DNA from: Vibrio rotiferianus CAIM 577 = LMG 21460
GTDB taxonomy: Bacteria; Pseudomonadota; Gammaproteobacteria; Enterobacterales; Vibrionaceae
Direction of reading: 5' to 3'
NCBI RefSeq assembly: GCF_002741985.1
Contig: NZ_APHW01000030.1
Location: 54,335-118,334, forward strand
Length of the DNA stretch: 64,000 bases
Positions 10,513 through 20,463 of the stretch are shown in pieces. Numbering within the stretch: the first letter of the stretch is position 1; each line of letters opens with the position of its first letter. A program made the position numbers and the translations under genes. The notes under the pieces are model-generated. The model worked only from the letters and a program-made list of their open reading frames with translations. It was not told the origin of the DNA and ran no database searches.

Positions 10513-11469
10513 CTAGGCGTAATACGTCTCTACTGCGTCGATAAAGGCACTGACATCACATTTACTTAACGCATTGATACCCGCTGCAGCTTCTCGGCCG
10601 CCACCAGTTGGGAACTGCCCACACACAGCCACGGCACCTTGCTTGTTATTCAACGGTGCGCGAAGAGAAACCGTGTAAGTGCCATCAGTATTTTCAGTTA
10701 ATACCGCATGCGCAAAGTCTGGGTTTTGGTTTGCAAGCCAGTTGCCATAAACGCCACTGATTCGGCGTGATGCCGCGTTGTTTGGCAATTCAAACAGCTT
10801 GAGCTTAGCGCTTTCATGAGTTGCCGGAATCGCTAATGCCGCGTCCATATCTTGCTGATAAGCCAATTGCAATTGGTAGTAAGGTGAGGCTTTATCTGCA
10901 ATCACATCGAATGGTGACACGTATTGCTTCAACGCTTGGTACAAATCGGCAGGATGAAAGTGGAGGTCATCAACTTTAGAGCCGTAGCCGTTGTAGTTAA
11001 TCAATGTACCCAGCTCTTTTAACTGCGCTTTTTGCTCTTCATTGAGCCCAACTTTATCAGCCAGCGCATCGGCTCTAGTAATCAAGTTATCGCCATAAGC
11101 AGCAGTGATTGCCCATAAATGGAAGCGACCACCTAATAATTGGTCAACTATCAAAGCAGTACAAATATTGGCATCAAGATCGATGTGCGCATCCAAATTA
11201 CCATGCTGAGGTATCTCTCCCGCTTTGTGGTGATCTGCATAAAACACGTGTGCGCCTTGAGCCAAAGCTTGCTCTAGACCAGCCATGTTCTTTTCCATTG
11301 AAATGTCCAACACTGTCAGCTCATCGCCCGCTTGCACTTCCACTTTTTCCACCAGCTTGATGTCGCGCTTAACGCCCGTCACCAACTCAGCGTCGATTGG
11401 ATCGGCTAAACGCAGTTGCAGTAATGCGATGATGCCGTCAGCATCGCCATTAAAAATGTCGTAGTTCAT
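10513..11469 (-). CDS. DHH-family phosphoesterase
   Basis: A 318-residue cytoplasmic protein with DHH metal-binding motifs: FNGDADGIIAL at about 6-16 (motif I), a VLDIS segment, and YADHHKAG around residue 96 (DHH motif). A GGGREAAAGI stretch near the C-terminus matches the DHHA1 substrate-binding half. Related enzymes hydrolyse nanoRNA, pAp or cyclic dinucleotides, but this lineage is shorter than RecJ or NrnA and its substrate is not clear. ATG at 11469 directly precedes NYDIFNGD. Confidence 0.85.
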   Translation of the reverse strand: MNYDIFNGDADGIIALLQLRLADPIDAELVTGVKRDIKLVEKVEVQAGDELTVLDISMEKNMAGLEQALAQGAHVFYADHHKAGEIPQHGNLDAHIDLDANICTALIVDQLLGGRFHLWAITAAYGDNLITRADALADKVGLNEEQKAQLKELGTLINYNGYGSKVDDLHFHPADLYQALKQYVSPFDVIADKASPYYQLQLAYQQDMDAALAIPATHESAKLKLFELPNNAASRRISGVYGNWLANQNPDFAHAVLTENTDGTYTVSLRAPLNNKQGAVAVCGQFPTGGGREAAAGINALSKCDVSAFIDAVETYYA

Positions 11470-11574
11470 TGGACGATAATTCCTGTATCGAGAGTCATAC
11501 CCAACGGATGGTTTGGGCGTGCATGAATCCTATTGTGCGAAATGAGCACAGCAAGTCAACTCGAGGAGGGAGCT

Positions 11575-11627
11575 GAAAATGAGAGCTGCGCTCTAAACTT
11601 TAAGCGTAGAACCATACTCTCATTTTC
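11575..11627. repeat. 11-bp inverted repeat between the TetR and DHH genes
   Basis: GAAAATGAGAG and CTCTCATTTTC match perfectly across a 31-nt loop. No T-run follows on the minus strand, so it is a poor terminator. It could structure the DHH mRNA leader or the TetR gene 3' end. Confidence 0.45.
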
Positions 11628-11654
11628 TAGATTTAATAAGGAGGGAAAATAGTA

Positions 11655-12290
11655 TTAACTGTGCAGTCGGCTCACAGCTTCTTCAAGCAGCAGTAGTTGT
11701 TCCATACCCTGCTCGGTCGCCACAGGCTTAACCACGTTAAGCATTTGCAGCATGCCCTGTTTTACCATTTGCTCGGTGATTTCGGTCTTTGGAGACATTG
11801 CCGACTGGTAAGCTAACCAACTACACGCAATAAGGTGCAGCGTGCATACCAGTGACTTCAACTGTTCTTGGTCAACATTCAGCAGCTTTAACGCCACAAA
11901 CTCTTGCATGATCGCAATCAGGTTTGCTTGCAGCTTCTCTTGAACATCCATGTATTCATCATGTAACTGCTCATCTCGAGACAGAATTTCTGGTAAGTTT
12001 GCGTAGAAAAAACGGTACTTCCACATCAAAGTGAAGATCGAGTCGAGGTAGCTTTTCAGCATGGTCAGACTTTCTTGAGAACCTTGGATTGGAGTAAATC
12101 GTTCTAGTAGCTCTGCAGAATAAAGTGCAAAGATCTCGCGTACGATTTCTTGTTTATTACGGAAATGGTAGTAGAGATTGCCTGGACTAATTTCAATATG
12201 GTCAGCAATGTGATTCGTCGTAATATTGCGCTCACCATGTTGATTAAACAACTCCAGTGCGGCATAGACAATTTTGTCGCGCGTTTTCAT
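11655..12290 (-). CDS. TetR/AcrR family transcriptional regulator
   Basis: 211 residues. The N-terminal helix-turn-helix is canonical (helix 1 RDKIVYAALELFNQHG, recognition region TNHIADHIEISPGNLYYHF at about 25-43). The C-terminal ligand/dimer domain is all-helical and has no obvious relation to a characterised member. It is transcribed alone, between epmA and the DHH gene. Ligand and targets are unknown. No palindromic operator is visible in its 143-nt upstream region. Confidence 0.88.
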   Translation of the reverse strand: MKTRDKIVYAALELFNQHGERNITTNHIADHIEISPGNLYYHFRNKQEIVREIFALYSAELLERFTPIQGSQESLTMLKSYLDSIFTLMWKYRFFYANLPEILSRDEQLHDEYMDVQEKLQANLIAIMQEFVALKLLNVDQEQLKSLVCTLHLIACSWLAYQSAMSPKTEITEQMVKQGMLQMLNVVKPVATEQGMEQLLLLEEAVSRLHS

Positions 12291-12433
12291 GGTTATCGTA
12301 TTCCCTCTTCATTAACCTTTCGAGTATAGCGACTTCACTTTGGTAGGTCGATAGAGGGCAAAAATACAGTAACATAGCAGACCAGTTATACGCCAAAAGC
12401 GCTTCTACTTTAGGCCTGCTATGAGCAATAACA

Positions 12434-13405
12434 CTAAGCGATTGGGAATGGGAAAGCCGTTACTTGGTCAATATGATCACAACCCAGTGCCAACATGATC
12501 AAGCGGTCAACACCCAGGGCTACACCTGCGCAATCTGGTAAGCCAGCTTCTAATGCACCAATCAAATGGTAATCGATCGGCTGTGGTTTCAAGCCCATTT
12601 CCAGACGCTTAGCGTTATCTTGTTCAAAGCGCTCCAATTGCTCTTTCGGATTATCCAGCTCGTGGAAACCGTTCGCCAGCTCAATGCCTTTGAAGTACAC
12701 CTCGAAGCGATCCGCCACTCGGTTGTCTTGCGGATTGATCTTTGCCAGCGCCGCTTGCGATGCAGGGAAGTCATAAACAAATGCCGGAACTTGCTGACCA
12801 ATCTTGGCTTCGACACCAATGCTGAACAACAATTGCAGCAAAGTATCACGGCCTTCTTCAGGCTCGGCAATATCACTCAGCCCTAGTTTAGCCGCCACCG
12901 CTTTTAGCTCTTGCATTGAGCCTTCTAGTGGACACACACCGAGCACATCAATAAAGGCTTGCTGGTAAGTCATACGCTCCGCTGCGCCACACTTCAATAC
13001 TAGTTGCAGCAGGTCGTCCATCTCATCCATCAGCTTGTGGTGATCAAAACCAATACGGTACCACTCCAACATGGTGAATTCAGGGTTGTGGTGACGACCG
13101 TTCTCCTCATTACGGAATGCTTTGTTGATTTGATAGATACAACCACTGCCCGCAGCGAGCAAACGCTTCATGTGGAACTCTGGGCTGGTCATGAAAAACA
13201 GCTTGCTACCATCCGCATAACCAGGGCCGACAAACTCAGTCTGAAAGGTATGCAAATGGATGTCTGTCACTGTCGCGTGACTCATGGCTGGCGTGTCCAC
13301 TTCCATCACCTGTCGCTCGGCAAAGAATTGACGAATGTCGGTGATCAACGCGGCACGTTGACGAAGTTGTTCCATAGACGCAGTAGGCTGCCAGGTCGTT
13401 TGCAT
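12434..13405 (-). CDS. epmA: EF-P--(R)-beta-lysine ligase (PoxA/GenX)
   Basis: 323 residues, a truncated class II lysyl-tRNA synthetase paralogue with only the catalytic domain. It ligates (R)-beta-lysine to Lys34 of elongation factor P. Class II motif 2 is [19 protein letters not shown] at about 100-118, and motif 3 is [15 protein letters not shown] near the C-terminus. The anticodon-binding N-domain of LysRS is absent, as expected. It lies divergent from frdABCD, as in E. coli, and shares this window with its substrate (efp) and partner aminomutase (epmB). Confidence 0.97.
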   Translation of the reverse strand: MQTTWQPTASMEQLRQRAALITDIRQFFAERQVMEVDTPAMSHATVTDIHLHTFQTEFVGPGYADGSKLFFMTSPEFHMKRLLAAGSGCIYQINKAFRNEENGRHHNPEFTMLEWYRIGFDHHKLMDEMDDLLQLVLKCGAAERMTYQQAFIDVLGVCPLEGSMQELKAVAAKLGLSDIAEPEEGRDTLLQLLFSIGVEAKIGQQVPAFVYDFPASQAALAKINPQDNRVADRFEVYFKGIELANGFHELDNPKEQLERFEQDNAKRLEMGLKPQPIDYHLIGALEAGLPDCAGVALGVDRLIMLALGCDHIDQVTAFPFPIA

Positions 13406-13854
13406 AACAAAACTCTCAGTACATTAATGAGCGGGGAAAATAGCAATTTTGGCATGCTTTGCCTAGTTCATCGAGGGGGGAAATTGCTCAAATGTGATTG
13501 AGTAAATACGAATAACAATCGATTAAAATTGAAGCAAGCATTCCACGTTCTACAGTACAAAAAACATCCACAACTAAGCCTATTATCAATGATACTAATG
13601 TCGCGCAACAGAAGTGCAACATTGATAGAAATTACGTTTGTATGTCATGCGTTTCGTGCCGTGATAGCAGTCACATAACCTAGAATTTCTATGCTCTTGT
13701 GTGCATTACCGGAGAAAAAACCCAAATACATCAATTTTTCTGCCACAAGCCTCCCCTACACTAACCCTACTACTTTTGAGGGATAGCCCAAAAAGGCCTT
13801 CCTCACACCCACAATAACAAGCGGATTTCCGCAATCACACACTGGAGGATAACT
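13406..13854. other. 449-nt epmA / frdA divergent control region
   Basis: No gene. It holds a CRP-like palindrome (13660-13675) and a weaker FNR-like site at 13622-13635 (TTGAT-AGAA-ATTAC, 8 of 10 against TTGAT-N4-ATCAA). Frd operons of enteric bacteria are activated by FNR, so the second site is plausible but unproven. Confidence 0.5.
13660..13675 (+). promoter_or_regulatory. CRP-type binding site upstream of frdA
   Basis: CGTGA-TAGCAG-TCACA, 9 of 10 against TGTGA-N6-TCACA, with a perfect GTGA/TCAC core. It lies 180 nt before the frdA start. CRP or the related FNR could use it; the GTGA half favours CRP. Confidence 0.5.
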
Positions 13855-15675
13855 GTGCAAATTATCACCACAGATATCGCAGTCATCGGCGCAGGCGGCG
13901 CTGGTCTTCGTACTGCTATTGCAGCGGCTGAAGCAAACCCGGACTTAGAAGTAGCACTTATTTCTAAAGTTTACCCAATGCGCTCCCATACGGTTGCTGC
14001 AGAAGGTGGCTCAGCAGCAGTTATCAAGGATGAGGATAGTCTAGACAATCACTTCAACGATACCGTTGGCGGTGGTGACTGGCTATGTGAACAGGACGTT
14101 GTTGAATACTTTGTAGAGAACGCGACTCGCGAAATGATCCAAATGGAGCAATGGGGTTGCCCATGGAGTCGTAAAGAGAACGGTGAAGTCAACGTACGCC
14201 GCTTTGGTGGTATGAAGGTTGAACGTACCTGGTTCGCTGCAGATAAAACTGGCTTCCACATGCTTCACACGCTATTCCAGACATCGATGAAGTACGACAA
14301 CATCAAACGCTTTGATGAGTACTTTGTTGTCGATTTGCTTGTTGATGAAGGTGAAGTACAAGGTCTGATTGCAATCCACATGTCTGAAGGTGAGTTGGTT
14401 ACGATTAAAGCGAAGTCTGTTGTACTAGCAACAGGTGGTGCAGGTCGCGTTTACCACTGTAACACCAACGGCGGTATCGTAACGGGCGACGGCATGGCGA
14501 TGGCTTACCGTCACGGCGTTCCTCTACGTGATATGGAATTCGTTCAGTACCACCCTACTGGTCTTCCTGGCACAGGTATCCTGATGACCGAAGGTTGTCG
14601 TGGTGAAGGCGGTATCATCGTTAACAAAGACGGCTACCGTTACCTACAAGATTACGGCATGGGCCCAGAGACTCCTGTGGGCGAGCCGAAAAACAAATAC
14701 ATGGAACTTGGTCCTCGTGACAAAGTTTCTCAAGCGTTCTGGCATGAACAGCAAAAAGGCAACACTATCAAACACCCTCTTGGTGATGTGGTGCATCTAG
14801 ACCTTCGCCACCTAGGTGAAGAGTACCTACAAGAGCGTCTGCCATTCATCTGTGAACTAGCAAAAGCTTACGTGAACGTTGACCCAGCAAAAGAGCCAAT
14901 TCCAATTCGTCCAACGGTTCACTACACCATGGGTGGTATTGAAACCAATGGCGAATGTGAAACTCGCATTAAAGGTCTGTTCGCAGTCGGTGAATGTGCG
15001 TCTGTTGGTCTGCACGGTGCAAACCGCCTAGGTTCTAACTCGCTGGCTGAGTTCGTGGTATTTGGTCGCGTTGCGGGTGAACAAGCGGTGAAACGTGCTG
15101 CGGAATTCAAAGGCTGGAACGAAGAGTCTATCGCGGCTCAGGTGAAAGCGGTTGAAGCACGTATCGAAGCGTTGATGAACCAAGAAGGTGATGAAAACTG
15201 GGCTGATATCCGTACTGAAATGGGTCACACCATGGAAGCGGGTTGTGGTATCTACCGCCAAGAAGACTTGATGCAAGCAACGATTGATAAGATCACTGAA
15301 CTTAAAGCTCGTTACAAACAGATCAGCATCAAAGATAAAGGCAAAGTGTTCAACACTGACCTTCTATACGCTATCGAAGTCGGTTACGGCCTAGAAGTGG
15401 CAGAAGCGATGGTTCACTCTGCTATTCTGCGTAAAGAATCTCGTGGTGCGCACCAACGTCTAGACGACGGTTGCACTGAGCGTGACGATGAGAACTTCCT
15501 GAAACACTCACTCGCATTCTTCCAAGAAGATGCAGCACCAAGCATCGACTACAGCAACGTGAAGATCACTAAATCTCAGCCAAAAGCACGTCTATACGGT
15601 GAAGCGGCAGAGAAAGCAGCTGCTGCAGAGAAAGCCGCTGAAGCAGAAGCGAAGAGCGCAGAGGAGCAAGCATAA
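13855..15675 (+). CDS. frdA: Fumarate reductase flavoprotein subunit
   Basis: 606 residues, the catalytic subunit of quinol:fumarate reductase on the cytoplasmic face of the membrane. N-terminal Rossmann motif [13 protein letters not shown] (9-21). His45 in [11 protein letters not shown] is the covalent FAD attachment residue, same number as in E. coli. Substrate-site segments such as [21 protein letters not shown] and [16 protein letters not shown] are intact. The last ~25 residues are an Ala/Glu-rich tail not needed for catalysis. GTG start with a strong GGAGG at 13843-13847. The stop overlaps the frdB start (TAATG). Confidence 0.98.
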   Translation: MQIITTDIAVIGAGGAGLRTAIAAAEANPDLEVALISKVYPMRSHTVAAEGGSAAVIKDEDSLDNHFNDTVGGGDWLCEQDVVEYFVENATREMIQMEQWGCPWSRKENGEVNVRRFGGMKVERTWFAADKTGFHMLHTLFQTSMKYDNIKRFDEYFVVDLLVDEGEVQGLIAIHMSEGELVTIKAKSVVLATGGAGRVYHCNTNGGIVTGDGMAMAYRHGVPLRDMEFVQYHPTGLPGTGILMTEGCRGEGGIIVNKDGYRYLQDYGMGPETPVGEPKNKYMELGPRDKVSQAFWHEQQKGNTIKHPLGDVVHLDLRHLGEEYLQERLPFICELAKAYVNVDPAKEPIPIRPTVHYTMGGIETNGECETRIKGLFAVGECASVGLHGANRLGSNSLAEFVVFGRVAGEQAVKRAAEFKGWNEESIAAQVKAVEARIEALMNQEGDENWADIRTEMGHTMEAGCGIYRQEDLMQATIDKITELKARYKQISIKDKGKVFNTDLLYAIEVGYGLEVAEAMVHSAILRKESRGAHQRLDDGCTERDDENFLKHSLAFFQEDAAPSIDYSNVKITKSQPKARLYGEAAEKAAAAEKAAEAEAKSAEEQA

Positions 15676-16433
15676 TGTCAGCAAACCGCATTCAAAAAGT
15701 AGACATTCTGCGTTACGACCCTGAGAAGGACGCGGAACCATACAAACAAACATTCGAAGTTCCATTTGATGAAACCATGTCCGTACTTGATGCACTTGGT
15801 TACATCAAAGATCACCTAGACAAAGATCTGTCTTACCGCTGGTCTTGTCGTATGGCGATCTGTGGTTCTTGCGGCATCATGGTAAACAACGTGCCTAAGC
15901 TCGCTTGTAAGAGCTTCCTACGTGATTACCCGAATGGCGTAACTATCGAGCCACTAGCAAACTTCCCAATCGAGAAAGACTTGATCGTTGATATGACGCC
16001 GTTCATTGAGCGCCTAGAAGCCATCAAGCCTTACATCATTGGTAACGACCGCAAACCAGAAGACGGCACAAACCTACAAACACCAGAGCAAATGGCGAAA
16101 TACAAGCAGTTTGCTGGCTGTATCAACTGTGGTCTTTGCTACGCAGCCTGTCCTCAGTTTGGTTTGAACCCTGAGTTCATCGGCCCTGCAGCACTGACTC
16201 TGGCACACCGTTACAACCTAGACAGCCGTGACAACGGTAAAGCCGAGCGTATGAAGCTGATCAACGGCGAAAACGGCGCTTGGGGTTGTACGTTTGTTGG
16301 TTACTGTTCTGAAGTTTGTCCGAAGAGCGTAGATCCTGCAGCGGCAGTAAACCAAGGCAAAGTGGAGTCTTCTATGGACTTCGTGATTGCGATGTTGAAA
16401 CCTGATGGTTCACCAAAGAAAGTGGAGGCATAA
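15675..16433 (+). CDS. frdB: Fumarate reductase iron-sulfur subunit
   Basis: 252 residues carrying electrons from menaquinol to FAD. The [2Fe-2S] ligands are in [10 protein letters not shown] and the later Cys of PKLAC. The [4Fe-4S] and [3Fe-4S] ligands are in [13 protein letters not shown] and [11 protein letters not shown]. Start overlaps frdA by one base, so translation is likely coupled. The frdC start follows the stop by 2 nt. Confidence 0.98.
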   Translation: MSANRIQKVDILRYDPEKDAEPYKQTFEVPFDETMSVLDALGYIKDHLDKDLSYRWSCRMAICGSCGIMVNNVPKLACKSFLRDYPNGVTIEPLANFPIEKDLIVDMTPFIERLEAIKPYIIGNDRKPEDGTNLQTPEQMAKYKQFAGCINCGLCYAACPQFGLNPEFIGPAALTLAHRYNLDSRDNGKAERMKLINGENGAWGCTFVGYCSEVCPKSVDPAAAVNQGKVESSMDFVIAMLKPDGSPKKVEA

Positions 16434-16435
16434 GG

Positions 16436-16819
16436 ATGAGCAACCGTAAACCTTACGTTCGCGAAATAAAACGCACATGGTGGAAGAACCATCCTTTCTA
16501 CCGCTTCTACATGGTACGTGAAGCAACGGTGCTTCCTCTGATCCTATTCACGATCTTCCTAACAGTCGGCCTAGGCTCACTAGTGAAAGGGCCTGAAGCT
16601 TGGCAAAGTTGGTTGGATTTCATGGCGAACCCTATCGTAGTAGCAATCAACATCGTTGCTCTACTAGGTAGCCTGTTCCACGCACAAACCTTCTTCAGCA
16701 TGATGCCACAGGTAATGCCAATTCGTCTGAAAGGCAAACCAGTGGATAAGAAAATCATCGTTCTGACTCAGTGGGCAGCGGTCGCGTTCATCTCACTGAT
16801 CGTTCTCATCGTGGTGTAA
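16436..16819 (+). CDS. frdC: Fumarate reductase membrane anchor subunit C
   Basis: 127 residues with three hydrophobic helices. It anchors FrdAB and forms part of the quinol site with FrdD. The N-terminal NRKPYVREIKRTWW and HPFYRFYMVREAT regions match FrdC. The AGGA Shine-Dalgarno overlaps the frdB stop region. Confidence 0.96.
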   Translation: MSNRKPYVREIKRTWWKNHPFYRFYMVREATVLPLILFTIFLTVGLGSLVKGPEAWQSWLDFMANPIVVAINIVALLGSLFHAQTFFSMMPQVMPIRLKGKPVDKKIIVLTQWAAVAFISLIVLIVV

Positions 16820-16831
16820 GGAGCTTTAGTA

Positions 16832-17209
16832 ATGAAACCGAATTATAGTGTTAACACAGCACCAAAGCGTTCTGATGAGCCAATCTGGTGGGGTCTATTT
16901 GGTGCCGGTGGTACTTGGTTTGCGATGATCACGCCAATCACGGTACTCGTACTGGGTATCCTAGTTCCACTAGGCATCATTGATGCAGAAGCAATGAGCT
17001 ACGAGCGCGTATCTGAGTTCGCGACTAGCATCATTGGTGCACTGTTCATCATCGGTACACTAGCACTACCAATGTGGCATGCAATGCACCGTGTACACCA
17101 CGGCATGCACGACCTAAAATTCCACACTGGTGTGGTAGGTAAGATCGCATGTTACGCGTTTGCAGGCCTTATCTCTGCACTCGCCGTTATCTTTATCTTC
17201 ATGATCTAA
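16832..17209 (+). CDS. frdD: Fumarate reductase membrane anchor subunit D
   Basis: 125 residues, three hydrophobic helices (about 25-50, 65-90, 100-125), with the conserved [15 protein letters not shown] start and [16 protein letters not shown] segment of FrdD. Twelve nt after frdC with AAGGAG. Last gene of the operon; a strong hairpin follows. Confidence 0.96.
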   Translation: MKPNYSVNTAPKRSDEPIWWGLFGAGGTWFAMITPITVLVLGILVPLGIIDAEAMSYERVSEFATSIIGALFIIGTLALPMWHAMHRVHHGMHDLKFHTGVVGKIACYAFAGLISALAVIFIFMI

Positions 17210-17225
17210 GAATCTGAAGAAAATG

Positions 17226-17254
17226 AAAAAAGCTGGCACCTAGCCAGCTTTTTT
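17226..17254. terminator. Bidirectional terminator of frdABCD and the IYD-like gene
   Basis: AAAAAAGCTGGC-ACCTA-GCCAGCTTTTTT between two convergent genes; T-run on both strands. Confidence 0.9.
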
Positions 17255-17286
17255 ATTGCCTGTAACTCGTGTTTGAATGCCAAGCG

Positions 17287-17970
17287 CTACTCAATAAAGG
17301 TCGCGATTTCATCCAGTGACTTTTTGTGCATCGCATGCTCTGGAATGGTCGCATCTTCTTCCGGATAGCCCGTCACAATCAACATATATGGACGGTCGAC
17401 ATCATTGTCTCGCCCACAAATCTTGCTCAAGAAACTCATCGGCTTTGGCGTGTGAGTCAGTGTCCCCAGCCCTGCATTGTGCAGTGCTTGAAGCAAAAAG
17501 CCTGTGGCAATCCCTACTGACTCGTGCACGTAATAATTGGTTTGCTCCCCATCGTTACTCATGCCGCCCTTCTTCTGCGAAAACACCGCGATCAACCACG
17601 GTGCTTTTTCCAGATAAGGCTTGCTGGCATTGGTACCTAGAGGTTTCAGTGCATCTAGCCATTCTTGCCCTGCTCTCCCTTCATAGAAAGAACGCTCTAA
17701 CTCTTCGGCGGCTTGGCGGATCTGGCCTTTCACTTCCACACTATTAATCGCAACAAAATGCCAAGGCTGATGGTTTGCCCCACTCGGAGCTGTACCTGCC
17801 GCTCGAATACAGTGCTCAATGACTTCTTTCGCCACTGGGCGGTCGGAGAAGCTACGAATCGAATGACGGCGTTGAAGTTGCTCAAGATTATGTACAGCTC
17901 TTGCTGCCATTTCTTGCGGAGGATATTCCACAAAATCGATGAGTGGATGATGTTGTTCTTGAGTCGACAT
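17287..17970 (-). CDS. Nitroreductase-superfamily flavoprotein resembling iodotyrosine deiodinase
   Basis: A 227-residue FMN enzyme. RRHSIRSFSDRPV (34-46) and AGTAPSGANHQPWHF (58-72) are the FMN-binding segments. GYPEEDAT near the C-terminus matches the iodotyrosine deiodinase (IYD) branch rather than NfsA/NfsB. From memory of the human IYD sequence, the lid residues that grip the halotyrosine zwitterion (E157, Y161, K182) align with E92, Y96 and K117 here, with identical spacing (4 and 21 residues). The overall alignment is nearly gap-free across TLTHTP and KPYLEKAP as well. It may therefore dehalogenate halotyrosines, which are plentiful in marine animals. A general quinone or nitro reductase is the fallback. 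It has a single-gene transcription unit. Confidence 0.8.
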   Translation of the reverse strand: MSTQEQHHPLIDFVEYPPQEMAARAVHNLEQLQRRHSIRSFSDRPVAKEVIEHCIRAAGTAPSGANHQPWHFVAINSVEVKGQIRQAAEELERSFYEGRAGQEWLDALKPLGTNASKPYLEKAPWLIAVFSQKKGGMSNDGEQTNYYVHESVGIATGFLLQALHNAGLGTLTHTPKPMSFLSKICGRDNDVDRPYMLIVTGYPEEDATIPEHAMHKKSLDEIATFIE

Positions 17971-18121
17971 AGTGCTTCCTTGCGCTTGTTGGGTGTTGAT
18001 TCACTATAGCCACAAATTTCACACTCGCCTTTTAATCTTCATAAAATCAATGCGATATTGAGATAAAGCGCAAATATTCATCGACAAATGACAGGCAAAA
18101 TATGGAAGAATTACAGGCAAT

Positions 18122-18147
18122 AAAAAAGGCCGCCAAAGCGACCTTTT
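18122..18147 (-). terminator. Terminator of efp
   Basis: On the minus strand AAGGTCGC-TTTG-GCGGCCTT followed by T's; one pair is G.T wobble, so it works only for efp. Confidence 0.75.
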
Positions 18148-18170
18148 CCATATGATACGTTTGGGTGAAA

Positions 18171-18737
18171 TTACTTCACACGACCTACGTATTCACCTGT
18201 ACGAGTGTCAACTTTGATCACTTCGCCAATTGCGATGAATAGTGGAACACGAACTACAGCGCCAGTTGCTAGTGTAGCTGGTTTACCACCAGTACCTTGA
18301 GTATCACCTTTTAGACCTGGATCTGTATCTGTAACTTCTAGCTCAACGAAGTTTGGTGGCGTAACCGTAATTGGGTTACCGTTCCAAAGTGTGATCATGC
18401 AAGTGTTGTTTTCTACCAACCATTTAGCGTTTTCACCAACCGCTTTCGCGTCTGCAGCGATCTGCTCGAAAGTTTCGTTGTTCATAAAGTGGTAGAATTC
18501 GCCGTCTGAATATAGATAATCTAGATCGATATCCATTACGTCTGCCACTTCACAAGTGTCACCAGACTTGAATGTTTTCTCTAGCACTTTACCAGAAAGA
18601 AGTTTACGAATTTTAACGCGGTTGAACGCTTGGCCTTTACCTGGTTTAACGTATTCGTTTTCCAGGATTACACAAGGCTCGTTATCAAGCATTAACTTAA
18701 GGCCGCCTTTAAATTCATTGGTGCTAACTGTAGCCAT
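18171..18737 (-). CDS. efp: Elongation factor P
   Basis: 188 residues, three beta-barrel domains. It enters the ribosomal E site and rescues stalling at polyproline. The modified residue is K34 in the loop PGKGQ, so this is the lysine-type EF-P that EpmA and EpmB serve; both genes are in this window. The C-terminal [20 protein letters not shown] is conserved. It is divergent from epmB across a 32-nt gap, so the two promoters must overlap or extend into coding sequence. Confidence 0.98.
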   Translation of the reverse strand: MATVSTNEFKGGLKLMLDNEPCVILENEYVKPGKGQAFNRVKIRKLLSGKVLEKTFKSGDTCEVADVMDIDLDYLYSDGEFYHFMNNETFEQIAADAKAVGENAKWLVENNTCMITLWNGNPITVTPPNFVELEVTDTDPGLKGDTQGTGGKPATLATGAVVRVPLFIAIGEVIKVDTRTGEYVGRVK

Positions 18738-18769
18738 TTTGTCCTCTTACATTCTTAGAGCTAAATTCA

Positions 18770-19792
18770 ATGCCGCACATAATAACCCGAAAAGTCGAAT
18801 CTGTTGAGCAAAACTGGCTCAAACAGTTAGCGAATGGGATCTCTGATCCTGCAAAACTGCTAGAAATGTTGGAAATTGATCCATCGCCATGGCAAGACGG
18901 GTTTGCTGCGCGCAAGCTGTTTGCACAGCGTGTACCGCAAAGTTTTGTCGATAGGATGGAAAAAGGCAATCCTTACGATCCACTTTTACGCCAAGTATTA
19001 CCTTTGAGTGCTGAGTTTGAGGTACATGACGGTTATTCCAATGACCCATTGGACGAGCAAGATAACGACATCCCCGGACTACTGCATAAATACCACAATC
19101 GCGCTTTGATGATCGTGAAAGGTGGCTGCGCCGTAAACTGCCGATATTGCTTCCGTCGCCACTTCCCTTATCAAGAGAATAAAAGTGGTAAACAAGCTTG
19201 GAGCAAATGCCTAGAATACATGGCGCAAAGACCTGAGTTAAACGAAGTGATCTTCTCCGGCGGCGATCCGCTAATGGCCAAAGACGATGAGATTCACTGG
19301 TTACTGGAGCACATCGCACAAATCCCACATATCAAACGCCTACGTATTCACAGTCGTTTGCCTGTTGTGATCCCTGCTCGTATTACTGACGAATTGTACC
19401 AGCTACTTCGTGCTTCTCGCCTACAGATCGTCTTGGTGACTCACATCAATCACGCCAACGAAATCAACGCTGAGTTTTCTGCTCAAATGGCCAAGTTAAA
19501 GCAAGCTGGTGTGACTTTGCTGAACCAAGGTGTATTGCTGAAAGGTGTCAATGACAACGTAGAAGCACAAGTTGCCCTCAATGAGGCTTTGTTTGACAGT
19601 GGCATTTTGCCGTATTACCTGCACGTCTTGGATAAAGTACAAGGCGCTGCGCACTTCTTTGTTTCTGATGACAAAGCTAAAGAAATCATGCGCGGTGTCA
19701 TTACACGTGTTTCTGGTTACTTGGTACCTAAACTAGCCCGAGAAATCGGCGGCCGCCCAAGCAAAACGCCACTGGATTTGCACTTGGAGTAG
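18770..19792 (+). CDS. epmB: EF-P-modifying lysine 2,3-aminomutase
   Basis: 340 residues, a radical-SAM, PLP-dependent enzyme that makes (R)-beta-lysine for EpmA. The cluster motif is C120-x3-C124-x2-C127 (GGCAVNCRYCFRRHFP). A FSGGDPL motif and the TLLNQGVLLKGVND segment follow, matching YjeK rather than catabolic KamA, which is longer (about 416 aa). Head-to-head with efp. Confidence 0.97.
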   Translation: MPHIITRKVESVEQNWLKQLANGISDPAKLLEMLEIDPSPWQDGFAARKLFAQRVPQSFVDRMEKGNPYDPLLRQVLPLSAEFEVHDGYSNDPLDEQDNDIPGLLHKYHNRALMIVKGGCAVNCRYCFRRHFPYQENKSGKQAWSKCLEYMAQRPELNEVIFSGGDPLMAKDDEIHWLLEHIAQIPHIKRLRIHSRLPVVIPARITDELYQLLRASRLQIVLVTHINHANEINAEFSAQMAKLKQAGVTLLNQGVLLKGVNDNVEAQVALNEALFDSGILPYYLHVLDKVQGAAHFFVSDDKAKEIMRGVITRVSGYLVPKLAREIGGRPSKTPLDLHLE

Positions 19793-19888
19793 CGTGTTGA
19801 TCGTATAGGATTTTATCGTAACAAATAAAAGCTTTTGTTCGATCGGACGGTCTTATCTATGCATACTCCGACAATCTTGGAGGTTAAG

Positions 19889-20386
19889 ATGCAAGCAACT
19901 TTTGAACAATTATTCGATCTTGGCCCATTCAGCTGGCCTGCGTTAGCCTGTTGCGCCATCAACGGCTTAATGATCGGTATAGAGCGCCAAACTCGTGGTA
20001 AGCCTGTTGGTATTCGAACCGCAATTCTCGTTATCTCTGGTACTTACCTGTTTATGTCGATGGCGGTTTCACTCTCGCCAAACACTCTCGATCAAGCTCG
20101 CGTACTTGGCCAGATCATCACTGGCGTTGGCTTCTTAGGTGCAGGGGTGATGATGACGCAAGACGGCAAAATCCACGGCGTGACTTCCGCGGCAGTGATT
20201 TGGGTCTTGGCGGGGCTAGGCTTGATGATTGGCTTGGGCTACTTATCGCAATCGATCATCATTACCGTGTTGGCGCTGACCGTATTACTTGGCGTAGATA
20301 GAGCAGAAAACCGTGTTAAAGCGCTACGTCGTGGCGTACACCAGAAAATGCAGCAACGAAAAACGCCTACGCGTTTAATCAAATAA
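19889..20386 (+). CDS. MgtC/SapB family inner-membrane protein
   Basis: 165 residues, about four to five hydrophobic helices. Signature regions: NGLMIGIERQTRGKPVGIRT, GVGFLGAGVMM and HGVTSAAVIWVLAGLG. The ATG at 19889 is chosen for its GGAGG seven nt upstream; an in-frame TTG at 19835 has none. The C-terminal ACT-like domain of virulence MgtC is absent. Family members modulate Mg2+ homeostasis or ATP synthase; the role here is unknown. Confidence 0.88.
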   Translation: MQATFEQLFDLGPFSWPALACCAINGLMIGIERQTRGKPVGIRTAILVISGTYLFMSMAVSLSPNTLDQARVLGQIITGVGFLGAGVMMTQDGKIHGVTSAAVIWVLAGLGLMIGLGYLSQSIIITVLALTVLLGVDRAENRVKALRRGVHQKMQQRKTPTRLIK

Positions 20387-20397
20387 ACAACACTATA

Positions 20398-20430
20398 AAA
20401 AAGACCCCGACATCATGCCGGGGTCTTTTT
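20398..20430. terminator. Bidirectional terminator
   Basis: AAAAAGACCCCG-loop-CGGGGTCTTTTT between the convergent MgtC-like and repeat-protein genes. Confidence 0.9.
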
Positions 20431-20463
20431 GTATCTGGTATTTATCGTAAGAGATCGCTTAAT

